From: Shewanella gaetbuli
Lineage (GTDB): Bacteria; Pseudomonadota; Gammaproteobacteria; Enterobacterales; Shewanellaceae
Assembly (NCBI RefSeq): GCF_023284065.1
Contig: NZ_JAKIKP010000002.1
Location: forward strand, 1 to 64,000
Reading direction: 5' to 3'
DNA: 64,000 nt
A model generated the notes under the pieces. That model searched no databases. It saw only the letters and a program-made list of their open reading frames with translations, and was not told the DNA's origin. A program made the position numbers and the translations under genes. Below, one piece after another: positions 17,717 to 26,525 of this stretch (position 1 is its first letter; every line of letters starts with the position of its first letter).

Positions 17717-20273
17717 AGGTGACCCCTTGCAGATATTGCGATTCAACTAATTTATCAAACTTAATTATACAACCGGCCAAATCAATATATTCAGGAGTTG
17801 AAATTAAGTTAAACACTAGAACACCATTGTTAGATATAAAACCAAGTGGCGTACCATTCTGATCAAAGGCCCATGTTCCTGCTGAAACAAAATCACCTTT
17901 TGAATTTTTCACTTGTAAAATATAGCGCTTTAACTCAAAGTGCTTTAAAGGAAGATAAACGACGGCATTTTGAGAAGGAACAATTGTAGTATTAGTTTCA
18001 AATAACTCTAAATCATTAGGTAAACTAGAAGCGTCCAATGTTATTTGATTTAACTTGTAACTGGTGAGTGGAATAACAACGTTACCATTTGAATCAGTTC
18101 CCATTCGTGATTGATTGAACTTTACATTTTCAACACCATTAACATTAACAACAGCAATTGTGTCACTTAAGTTTTGAGAAAATAGAAAAGTTTTCTCTTG
18201 TGGTATTGCAACCATTGTTCCGCTGAAGGAAGCTGAACCAGTAATATTTCTCTCAGAATTACTGACCCTAAAGTTTGCAAATCCATAATTGCTTAAATAT
18301 GACGAATTCAAAGACGATAAATAACTTTCCCCATTAACACTTTGGCTATGATTAAGACCAAAGCTTAACTGATCATTGATGGAAGAACTAATGCCAGTAC
18401 TTATATTGACAGAGCCACCTTTGTTTGATGTCAATGATGTTGTTGAAATAGCATTGCGGTTTATTAAATCAAATGGCACTGAAACAGAGGCTGATAAACT
18501 GTAATTATCTGTGTTAGCATTATTTGAGTAAGTTGCGCCTAATGAAAAATCTAAATAATCAAGGTTAGCACTAAATGAAAGTGTAGCCCCTTTACTATCT
18601 GGAAAACCAAAATACTCCCTTAGCCACAATGAAGTATATATTCTAGAAAAATTAGATAGCCTATGGTTTGCGCTTATATTAATTTCATTACGCGTTCTTT
18701 GTTTAATTAAATTATCATAATCTTTCGCATAAAATTTTGAAAATCCGATATAGTCTTGAGAATCATAATAAGTCGTGTGTACTCGAAAACTCGTTGACTC
18801 TGTCAAGAATCTCATTAACGAAACGCTGACTTTGTTGCCAGTTTTTCTCCCTACGTCACTAAAATTAGCTAATGTCACTTCACCTTCAAAAGAAACACTG
18901 CCTAACCAGTCAAAGTTTGTTTCAAGACTTGCCCCTAAAGCAAAGTAGTTTGGATGTGCAAGTCCTTCTGCTCTCAAAGAAAACAGTTCAAAACCAAGAC
19001 CACCATTAGCAGATATAAAAACTTTATCATCAGCAAAGTCATTGTTACGTTTCCCTAGACTGACATAATATTCAATTTCATTATTATTTAACATTGAAGG
19101 TGATATATTGATAGGAATAACATCTTCTCTGACTGTACCATCACTTTCTGTAATGACCATTCTCACATCACCACTTCGAATAAGTGTAACATTTTCAATA
19201 ACAAAAGGACCGGGTGAAACCGTTTCTGAATGGACAGAAATACCATTTTGCACTAAAGTCACTTTTGCAAAACTATTGGCAATACCAACAAATTTGGGGC
19301 TATAACCGTGACTCGAACTCATTAATCTATTACTGGAAATAGACAAACCATCCATGCTATCTCCATTAATAATACTCCCCCCACCAAAAATCCGGCCTAG
19401 GCTAAAATCAGATTGATAGTCTCTTAAAGGAGTAGTTGCATAAGCAAAGTCAACTTCAAACTTATTATCATCGACGAAAGCATAACCATTAAGTACCCAA
19501 CGACTAATATTGGCTTTAATTTGAGTAGAAGCAAAAACATCTATATTTTTTTCATTAGCAAAAACATTAGCATTATATAATGTTCTTAAAGAGTTTGACC
19601 CATAATCCCATTCAACGTCTGTTAAGTTTACTTTTCTAATTCCAGCCTGAGGAATAGTTAATACAAGTTGCTGAGTTGGGAAATCAAAGTTTGCATCGGA
19701 GTTATTTTGATTATTAATAAAATAACAATCTAAGTCACTATGATAGTAATTTTTGTAAAAATCTGAGTCCAATGATAGATTTATCGAGTCTAAAAACTTA
19801 CTGTCAAAACAAATATTTGGATGGTCTTCATCGGATATAACCAACAATCTATTACCTGCTGATTTATTATTTACGATTACATCGACAACGTAACTTCCAT
19901 TTGAAATATTGACAGAATCTAGTCCAAGCCACTTTTCATCTCTGCCGCCTTTAAAGAAACTATAATCAAACTCTATTTCTTCAGTACTTTCGATGGGTTC
20001 ACTTTGTGGTACAGCTTTTTCATGTTCAAGCGATGTTACTAAGTTCACATTCTCATTTGAAATCAACGAATTCTTTGTTTCAACTTTTTGAGTTTCCTGA
20101 ATACTTTCATTCAGTAGAACATTTTCCGTTAGTTCATTCACAGATTCCGCTTTAGAATCAGAAATAATCGCAGAAAAAAATAACAAACTGACTAATAGTG
20201 AACAGAAAATTGAATCTTTTTCGTTAAATAACTTTTTTTTAATTATATTTAATGTAAATGGAAAGGCTGCCAT
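17700..20273 (-). CDS. Outer-membrane fimbrial usher
   Basis: Outer-membrane pore that assembles and secretes fimbrial subunits. It has 857 residues, with an unusually long N-region before the hydrophobic signal core (CSLLVSLLFFSAIIS), then a Ser/Glu/Asn-rich stretch up to ~residue 80. The N-terminal domain, plug (SPGPFVIENVTLI, SGDVRMVITESDGT), barrel and C-terminal domains follow in family order. AGGAG sits 6 nt before the ATG. It overlaps the preceding subunit gene by 35 bp and the chaperone by 17 bp, so the operon is tightly coupled. Confidence 0.9.
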   Translation of the reverse strand: MAAFPFTLNIIKKKLFNEKDSIFCSLLVSLLFFSAIISDSKAESVNELTENVLLNESIQETQKVETKNSLISNENVNLVTSLEHEKAVPQSEPIESTEEIEFDYSFFKGGRDEKWLGLDSVNISNGSYVVDVIVNNKSAGNRLLVISDEDHPNICFDSKFLDSINLSLDSDFYKNYYHSDLDCYFINNQNNSDANFDFPTQQLVLTIPQAGIRKVNLTDVEWDYGSNSLRTLYNANVFANEKNIDVFASTQIKANISRWVLNGYAFVDDNKFEVDFAYATTPLRDYQSDFSLGRIFGGGSIINGDSMDGLSISSNRLMSSSHGYSPKFVGIANSFAKVTLVQNGISVHSETVSPGPFVIENVTLIRSGDVRMVITESDGTVREDVIPINISPSMLNNNEIEYYVSLGKRNNDFADDKVFISANGGLGFELFSLRAEGLAHPNYFALGASLETNFDWLGSVSFEGEVTLANFSDVGRKTGNKVSVSLMRFLTESTSFRVHTTYYDSQDYIGFSKFYAKDYDNLIKQRTRNEINISANHRLSNFSRIYTSLWLREYFGFPDSKGATLSFSANLDYLDFSLGATYSNNANTDNYSLSASVSVPFDLINRNAISTTSLTSNKGGSVNISTGISSSINDQLSFGLNHSQSVNGESYLSSLNSSYLSNYGFANFRVSNSERNITGSASFSGTMVAIPQEKTFLFSQNLSDTIAVVNVNGVENVKFNQSRMGTDSNGNVVIPLTSYKLNQITLDASSLPNDLELFETNTTIVPSQNAVVYLPLKHFELKRYILQVKNSKGDFVSAGTWAFDQNGTPLGFISNNGVLVFNLISTPEYIDLAGCIIKFDKLVESQYLQGVTCEKYK

Positions 20274-20859
20274 TATACTCTCCTGGTTCAGCCTGTTTTA
20301 AACCTAATGGTTTAGCTATAAAAGAAAAGTTCCCCTTAGATGCAAAATCTTTATCATACTTAATTTCATTGTTAGATAAGGTGATAGGATTGTTATTACT
20401 TGCTTCTAGATCTGTAGAGTTAATCTCAACTCGAATATTGTTACCCGCGCCATATGTAACTACCCCTCTTTGGTCTAATTGTCGACCTGATGAGTCCCCA
20501 AAAGATATTGATACCTTTTCTTGTGCGGCTAAAAATGCAGAGCAGCCAAGCTCAGCACTTCCTTTTTCTCTCCCCTGAATATGGAAAATCTGCTCTTTTA
20601 TCCCTCGATCATTACTGACGTTGTAATCGCCGAAGTCTATTGTATCGACATTATTGCTTTGTGTTAGGAAGCTAAAGCTACAGCCAGATGTCACGATAAC
20701 ACCTTTAATTTTAATTTTAGTTTCTGCGCTAGATTCTTTAGCCGTAGTCGCACTAAAACTAACCAAGGATAAGAATATGCACAGAGCAAGTGCTTTCGTA
20801 AACTTTCCAACTGCAACCAACAAACCAAATAATGTTAGTACGAGAAACTTTGCATTCAT
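20239..20859 (-). CDS. Fimbrial minor subunit, first gene of the usher operon
   Basis: A 206-residue exported protein with the pattern of an immunoglobulin-like fimbrial subunit: a Cys pair (SGCSFSF and ELGCSAF), and a C-terminal strand ending GEYNGSLSIYIKYN. The N-terminus has two hydrophobic stretches (about 4-18 and 24-40); the second looks like the signal peptide (ending SATTA). AAGG lies 6 nt before the ATG. It probably acts as a tip or initiator subunit; the exact role is inference. Confidence 0.7.
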   Translation of the reverse strand: MNAKFLVLTLFGLLVAVGKFTKALALCIFLSLVSFSATTAKESSAETKIKIKGVIVTSGCSFSFLTQSNNVDTIDFGDYNVSNDRGIKEQIFHIQGREKGSAELGCSAFLAAQEKVSISFGDSSGRQLDQRGVVTYGAGNNIRVEINSTDLEASNNNPITLSNNEIKYDKDFASKGNFSFIAKPLGLKQAEPGEYNGSLSIYIKYN

Positions 20860-21417
20860 AATTAGCCTTAACTAGTTTTAATTCACAACATATCTGGCTG
20901 AGTTGAATTAAACAAAACAACAAGATGAAAGTAACAAGCTAAAAGTGGAATGAACGATAATTAAAAAAACACAATTTTCCAAATTAATAAAAATTATTAA
21001 TCCCCCAACTTTTTACACATCATAAAAGACCATTTTATTTATATTATTAATTTTTAACCACCAACCAGGCCGGTCTTCACAACTATAATAAACCCCATTA
21101 AATCAATTGCCTGCATAAAACCTACAAAATCAAGTGTCAGATAAAACAGTTAAAAAACTGACTGCTTGTTAATTTACTTTAATACGCGTTTAACTCTATT
21201 TAATTTGTCTTTAATTTAAAATGGCATACGCTGAATTCGATATAGCTTAAAAAATACTAAGCTCACCGAAGAAATCTCGATAAATACAGTTTAATTATGA
21301 TGATAACTGTCCCTAAATCCCGTTGTTCATATAACTGAAGAATCTGATTTAATAACAAGCAATACTTGATGTGAGTTATGTTTGTCAATTCAGTTTATTA
21401 CGAAAGTTAGAACCCTC
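20860..21417. other. AT-rich upstream region of the fimbrial operon
   Basis: Between the operon start and the repeat array lies ~560 bp of AT-rich sequence with no ORF of interest. It holds the second copy of the shared AT palindrome (20984-21000). No phase-variation repeat such as a homopolymer or short tandem array was seen. Confidence 0.5.
20984..21000. promoter_or_regulatory. AT palindrome shared by two fimbrial promoters (copy 2)
   Basis: Identical 17-mer to the one at 16491-16507, here ~125 bp upstream of the first gene of the usher operon. Confidence 0.35.
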
Positions 21418-22012
21418 CCCCATAGCAGATTCCGGCTCACAAGCATTGCCGGAATGACGGATGACTGGTTGGTTAGTCGAGTGTAGCTGGTGAATAGCGA
21501 AAACCTATTGTCAAAGCCGCACGATTCGTCATTCCCGAGTGCTGTTATCGGGAATCTTTTTTATTGATGTAGGGTTTAAGAGTACTAAAGCTTGATCGCT
21601 ATAAAGCAGATTCCGGCTCACAAGCATTGCCGGAATGACGGGTTACTGGTTGGTAAGTTGGATGTATCTAATGAATAGCGAAAGCCTATCATCAAAGCCG
21701 CACGATTCGTCATTCCCGAGTGCTGTTATCGGGAATCTTTTTTATTGATATAGGGTTTAAGTCTACTAAAGCTTGATCGCTATAAAGCAGATCCCGGCTC
21801 ACAAGCATTGCCGGAATGACGGGTGACGGGTGACAGGTTGGTTAGTCGAGTGTAGCTGGTGAATAGCGAAAACCTATCACCAAAACCCCACTATTCGTCA
21901 TTCCCGAGTGCTGTTATCGGGAATCTTTTTTATTAATGTAGGGTTTAAGAGTACTATAGCTTGATCGCTATAAAGCAGATTCCGGCTCACAAGCATTGCC
22001 GGAATGACGGGT
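21418..22012. repeat. Tandem array of opposed REP-like hairpins, ~181-bp period
   Basis: Four copies of a hairpin with arms ATTCCGGC/GCCGGAAT begin near 21425, 21606, 21787 and 21975. They alternate with three copies of ATTCCCGA/TCGGGAAT (21531-21555, 21711-21735, 21899-21923), each followed by CTTTTTT. Read on opposite strands, both hairpins start GTCATTCC and end GGAATCT, so each unit is a pair of related REP elements facing each other. The array is untranslated and lies downstream of the S9 peptidase gene. Confidence 0.85.
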
Positions 22013-22109
22013 GATAGGTTTGTCAAGTGAATAGAAAAAATTGGATGAGCGATATGGCGTGTATGAGTTGGGTATACCTGATGAGTCAGGGATAGCTGGT
22101 ACTTAAGTT

Positions 22110-22147
22110 GTTTTAACAATTGCAGTTGATACCACAATTGTTAAAAC
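22110..22147 (-). terminator. Hairpin downstream of the S9 peptidase gene
   Basis: GTTTTAACAATTG and its exact complement pair around a 12-nt loop, giving a 13-bp stem. A second 12-bp stem, AAGGTAATTAAT with ATTAATTACCTT (22153-22185), spans the peptidase stop codon. There is no good T-tract, so this may protect the 3' end rather than terminate. Confidence 0.45.
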
Positions 22148-22174
22148 GATTTAAGGTAATTAATTCATAAACGA

Positions 22175-24961
22175 TTAATTACCTTCGGCAAACTCTTGAT
22201 AAGCTTCGCCTTTATCTAGCCACATTGGCGCGGGTTTACCCAACAAGTAGTGATCAAAATACTGGCGCATTTTAATAGTGTAATCCAATTTATTTGGATA
22301 CTTTTTCAGGTGATGAGGCTCGCCTTCATATTGCAAAAATACCACATCTTTACCCGCTCGGCGCATGGCAAGATACATTTCGACCCCTTGCTCCCACGGC
22401 ACTGCATCGTCAATATCACCAAACATAATCATCATAGGTGTTTTAATTCTTTCTACATAAAACACCGGTGAGTTTTCAATGTATTTTTGCGGTGCTTTGT
22501 AAAGGCTTTCACCAATACGACTTTGACCCATTTCATATTGGAACTGCCTAGCTAATCCACTACCATGGCGAATACCACTGTAGGCACTGGTCATGTTAGA
22601 GACTGGCGCACCAGATACGGCAGCGGCAAACATATTGGTTTGAGTGACTGCAAATGCCGTTTGATAACCACTCCATGAGTGCCCATGAAGACCAATTTTC
22701 TTAGGATCAGCAATACCCATATCAATAATTTTTTGCACCCCTGATGTCAGCGCTTTCACTGCTGAAATACCAGGGTAACCAATTTCAAAACGGATATCGG
22801 GTAAGAAAATGGCGTAACCGTTATTGGTATACCATGCAAAATTTGGACGATGGTTAATTTTCATGTCTGGAAACGAATGTAACCTGTCACTCATAAAGCG
22901 ATAGTAATACACCATCACTGGGTAAGTTTGACCTTGCTGATAATTACTGGGTTTAATTAGCACGCCGTCAATGGGTTCACCATCACCGCCAGTCCATGAC
23001 ACCAACTCAGCTTTCCCCCAATCAAATGCTTGGCGTTGGCTATCAAGATCAGTCAGCTTAACTTTGTTATCAAAGTCTGCTTTAATAACAGCATAAATAT
23101 CAGGGTATAAGTCAAATCTCTCTGATGAATATAAAATGGTTTGAGCATCTTTTGCTCTTGCCAATACTGTTAATTTACTGTCCGCATCAGTGAGCGACGT
23201 AACACCTGCTTCGCCCACTTTTGCTTGAAATATCCCATCGGCTTTAGTGATATGGCTGTAGCCTTTAAGCAACACTAACTCACCACTTTTAAGGGTTGTT
23301 GGTTGTTTATCTTCAACTAGTCCCTGAATGCGATATTCCACCTGTTGTTCACGACCTTTGCCAGCCGTTAACATAAATCCACTGTTTGAAGCGATATTAA
23401 ATTGCCATGCATCGTATTTATCATATGCAATAAAACCGCTGTCATTTTCTAACCAAGGACCAAAACCATAACCGGGTGCAGCGCTTGGGTAATCGTGATC
23501 TTCATTGGCAAAAGTGGTGTTAATCTCTGCCGTTAAGTTATGACTTCTTGCTTGAGCGATATCGTATACAAAAATATTGCCTTGTTGATAATAATTTAAA
23601 AACTTACCGTTAGGCGACAATGTCGGTAGCTGATTTGTCGGTTGCTGCGCCAACACTAAAATGCGTCTTCCGGTATTTAAGTCAACAAGATAAATATCTT
23701 GATAAAAGCCTGCCCATGTGACCATTTTTTGATAAGGCACATCTGAAGTAGCAACTAAATAGCGGTGCTGTTCGCCATAATGTACCGTGGGAACCTCTTT
23801 GTCAGCTAACTGAATAATGCGATCAGCTTGAATATGATAAACTGCCAAATAAGTGCGTTTTAACTCATCTTTATACTCTTTAACTTCTTGTGGTTTAATT
23901 TTAGGGTCATCACCATGCCAAACTCGCAAGTTTTTATTGGCAGTGATAATATTTTGGTCAAATAATGAGGCTTCATCAGTATATTTAGTGATGTTTTTTG
24001 GCGTACTAACTTGAGGTACTCGCCCAACAAATAAGCGCTCGTTATCACGAGAAAACATCAGTGTTGAAAATTGATTTAACGTCCAGTTGTCGCTTTTAGG
24101 CTGACGATGTTTTCCAGAAGTGATATCAATAATATGCAGCTGATATTCTCTAGCGACTCTTTTACTGGCTAAACTTCCACTGGTAAAAGCCACATTACGG
24201 CCATCATTACTTAAAGCAAGCTCACCAATTTGTTCATTATCGCCTGTGTAGATAGCTCTTTTAGACTGGTGGGTTAAATTAATCACAATCAATTGATGAT
24301 TTTTAGCTGAATGATCATTCACACTGGCAGCAAAGTAATTACCAGATTCATCAAAAGTATATTGTGTGACATGGGTTAGTTCGGTTTGTTTTTTCGACGC
24401 TAAATGAATAAGTACAAGTTTGCTGCCTTCATCATCTTTTTCAACCTTAGGCTGCTTATCACTGTTATCAGATTGACTGCTGTCATCTTTGTCTTCAGCA
24501 GACTCAGCATTTTTATCAGCCTTAAACCACACAGCTAAATATTCCCCGTTATCACTAAAGCTAGCTGATTTAACGTTGTCGAATATTTGCTGAGAACCGC
24601 TAGTCACATCAAGTAAAGCAAGCTGCTGAGTTAATTCATCAGGCTTTTTGGTTTCTTTATCTAGCAAACTGGCAGGAATAATCGCACTGACAAACTGCCC
24701 ATTGCGACTTACGGCTGGCTTTGTACCACCCGCAATGTCAAAGGATTTTTTGCCATCAGTTGATTTAACAATCACATAGCTTTCGCCTCTATCTGGCTTA
24801 GCTTCAACCGCCATCACTTTACCATTGTCGGCGAGTTGCGGTTTTTGTAGGTCATTAAAATGCATAATGTCATTTAATGATAAAGGCGATGCATTTGGAC
24901 TGGCACTAAATAGTGTCAAGACTATCATCAATGTCTTAGTGAGCTGGCGAGATAGTTTCAC
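22175..24961 (-). CDS. Exported S9-family (prolyl oligopeptidase-like) peptidase
   Basis: A large periplasmic serine peptidase, ~928 residues. A signal peptide (MKLSRQLTKTLMIVLTLFSA, SPNA-S) is followed by a WD/beta-propeller-like region with a KDDSSQSDNSDKQ low-complexity insert, and a C-terminal alpha/beta hydrolase domain. The catalytic Ser is in GHSWSG, the Asp in FGDIDD and the His in GEPHH. The GTG at 24961 is chosen because GAGGAAG lies 5 nt upstream and it begins the signal peptide; the frame is open up to an ATG at 25030 with no Shine-Dalgarno. Substrate is unknown. Confidence 0.85.
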   Translation of the reverse strand: MKLSRQLTKTLMIVLTLFSASPNASPLSLNDIMHFNDLQKPQLADNGKVMAVEAKPDRGESYVIVKSTDGKKSFDIAGGTKPAVSRNGQFVSAIIPASLLDKETKKPDELTQQLALLDVTSGSQQIFDNVKSASFSDNGEYLAVWFKADKNAESAEDKDDSSQSDNSDKQPKVEKDDEGSKLVLIHLASKKQTELTHVTQYTFDESGNYFAASVNDHSAKNHQLIVINLTHQSKRAIYTGDNEQIGELALSNDGRNVAFTSGSLASKRVAREYQLHIIDITSGKHRQPKSDNWTLNQFSTLMFSRDNERLFVGRVPQVSTPKNITKYTDEASLFDQNIITANKNLRVWHGDDPKIKPQEVKEYKDELKRTYLAVYHIQADRIIQLADKEVPTVHYGEQHRYLVATSDVPYQKMVTWAGFYQDIYLVDLNTGRRILVLAQQPTNQLPTLSPNGKFLNYYQQGNIFVYDIAQARSHNLTAEINTTFANEDHDYPSAAPGYGFGPWLENDSGFIAYDKYDAWQFNIASNSGFMLTAGKGREQQVEYRIQGLVEDKQPTTLKSGELVLLKGYSHITKADGIFQAKVGEAGVTSLTDADSKLTVLARAKDAQTILYSSERFDLYPDIYAVIKADFDNKVKLTDLDSQRQAFDWGKAELVSWTGGDGEPIDGVLIKPSNYQQGQTYPVMVYYYRFMSDRLHSFPDMKINHRPNFAWYTNNGYAIFLPDIRFEIGYPGISAVKALTSGVQKIIDMGIADPKKIGLHGHSWSGYQTAFAVTQTNMFAAAVSGAPVSNMTSAYSGIRHGSGLARQFQYEMGQSRIGESLYKAPQKYIENSPVFYVERIKTPMMIMFGDIDDAVPWEQGVEMYLAMRRAGKDVVFLQYEGEPHHLKKYPNKLDYTIKMRQYFDHYLLGKPAPMWLDKGEAYQEFAEGN

Positions 24962-25030
24962 AATCTTCCTCTTATTATATTTGAAGCGAGTGGTCATCCA
25001 CAGTGCTGAATAAAACGTTAACTTATTCAT

Positions 25031-25044
25031 ACGACTATAGTCGT
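25031..25044. promoter_or_regulatory. Perfect 14-bp palindrome before the S9 peptidase gene
   Basis: ACGACTATAGTCGT is a perfect palindrome ~70 bp upstream of the chosen start. It contains TATAGT, a possible -10 on the minus strand, so a bound repressor would block transcription. No regulator can be named. Confidence 0.4.
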
Positions 25045-25201
25045 CTTGTTATTCAGCTTAAGGATAGACATTATGCAATGGTGACAATGTCATAATATTG
25101 CGCGCGAATTTTCAACAAATCTAACATGCAACAATGAAAAGTTAACCATAAGTTGTGGAACGGTATTTTAATGCAAAATGCGTTACAAATACCCTTTTTA
25201 A

Positions 25202-25217
25202 TGTGAGCTGACTCACT
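25202..25217. promoter_or_regulatory. Putative CRP site upstream of isocitrate dehydrogenase
   Basis: TGTGA, 6 nt, TCACT differs from the CRP consensus at one base of the two half-sites. It lies ~190 bp upstream of the isocitrate dehydrogenase start. The rest of the 25045-25407 gap shows no other recognisable element. Confidence 0.45.
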
Positions 25218-25407
25218 ATTTTCTGTAAATAAACATTAATGGCATTTAAAATGCGACCAACAGAGCATTCACCCTCACCATGAGCATCAAATAGTCATGA
25301 TAAAAAGAGCCTATAAGGTCGCACTAACACCTATTGATAGTTCACATGATTAAGTTAAATAGTGCTCGAAAATAGGCTTAATTGATAAACACTTTTAAGG
25401 ATTCAAC

Positions 25408-26418
25408 ATGTCTACAAGAACAATTACTGTAATTCCAGGCGATGGTATTGGCCCAAGTATTATTGATTCAGCACTGAAAATTCTTGATAAAGCGGGATGT
25501 GATTTTGAATATGAATTTGCCGATGCGGGGTTAACGGCTTTAGAGAAGCACGGTGAATTATTACCTCAACGAACACTGGATTTAATCGAAAAAAATCGTA
25601 TTACCCTTAAAGGGCCATTAACTACACCTGTTGGAGAAGGCTTCAGCTCAATCAATGTTAGCTTACGGAAGCGGTTCAGCTTATATGCCAATGTTCGTCC
25701 AGTGAACTCCTTTAAAGGTACTCAAGCAAGATATGATAATATTGATATTATTACTGTGCGCGAAAACACGGAGGGAATGTACTCTGGTTTAGGCCAAAAA
25801 CTATCTGATGATGGTGAAACGGCTGAAGCAACTAGTATTATTACTCGTCAGGGAGCTGAGCAAATTGTTACTTTTGCCTACGAACTAGCACGAAAAGAAA
25901 ATCGTAAAAAAGTCACTATTGTTCATAAAGCCAACATTATGAAGTCAACCTCAGGACTGTTTTTAAAAGTCGCCCGCGAGGTCAGTCAACGATATCCCGA
26001 TATCATCACTGAAGAAATGATTGTCGATGCCACTTGTATGAAGTTAGTGATGAACCCAGAGAACTTTGATGTAATGGTCACTACAAACCTATTTGGCGAT
26101 ATTTTATCTGATTTATGCGCAGGACTTGTGGGGGGGTTAGGCATGGCTCCTGGAGCGAATATTGGTCGAGACGCGGCTATCTTTGAGGCCGTGCATGGTA
26201 GTGCGCCTGATATCGCCGGTAAAAATTTAGCTAATCCTACCTCAGTCATTTTAGCGTCTATTCAAATGCTGGACTATTTGGGAATGGCGGATAAAGCGGC
26301 AGCCATTAGAAATGCCATAGCATCGGTAATTGAAGAAGGTGATCGCACCACGCGAGACTTAGGCGGCACTCACGGCACAACCGACTTTACACAAGCGGTA
26401 CTAGAACGTTTAGGGTAA
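25408..26418 (+). CDS. NAD-type isocitrate dehydrogenase
   Basis: Oxidatively decarboxylates isocitrate to 2-oxoglutarate in the TCA cycle. It has 336 residues, the short form related to isopropylmalate and homoisocitrate dehydrogenases, rather than the ~416-residue E. coli Icd. Substrate-binding motifs include VGEGFSSINVSLRKRF, ENTEGMYSG and the metal-binding NLFGDILSDL; GAVHGSAPDIAGK type (EAVHGSAPDIAG) marks the cofactor region. AAGGA precedes the ATG. It is a single-gene unit with a strong terminator. The substrate call over other beta-decarboxylating dehydrogenases is from family knowledge and Shewanella context. Confidence 0.85.
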   Translation: MSTRTITVIPGDGIGPSIIDSALKILDKAGCDFEYEFADAGLTALEKHGELLPQRTLDLIEKNRITLKGPLTTPVGEGFSSINVSLRKRFSLYANVRPVNSFKGTQARYDNIDIITVRENTEGMYSGLGQKLSDDGETAEATSIITRQGAEQIVTFAYELARKENRKKVTIVHKANIMKSTSGLFLKVAREVSQRYPDIITEEMIVDATCMKLVMNPENFDVMVTTNLFGDILSDLCAGLVGGLGMAPGANIGRDAAIFEAVHGSAPDIAGKNLANPTSVILASIQMLDYLGMADKAAAIRNAIASVIEEGDRTTRDLGGTHGTTDFTQAVLERLG

Positions 26419-26457
26419 TTTGCATCAGCAATAATATTGCTGCTTCAGTTGAACAAT

Positions 26458-26483
26458 AAAGCCCTAATTTTCATTAGGGCTTT
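26458..26483. terminator. Terminator after isocitrate dehydrogenase
   Basis: AAAGCCCTAAT and ATTAGGGCTTT pair around a 4-nt loop. The A- and T-flanks are short on both strands, so it may serve this gene and rlmM. Confidence 0.7.
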
Positions 26484-26525
26484 ATCATCTTTGAAATCAC
26501 TAAGCTTTCGAAGTTACTAGATGAG

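Noticed and set aside
21898-22137. 79-residue open frame in the REP array
   Set aside because: It lies across repeated hairpins, has no Shine-Dalgarno and changes with the repeat units.
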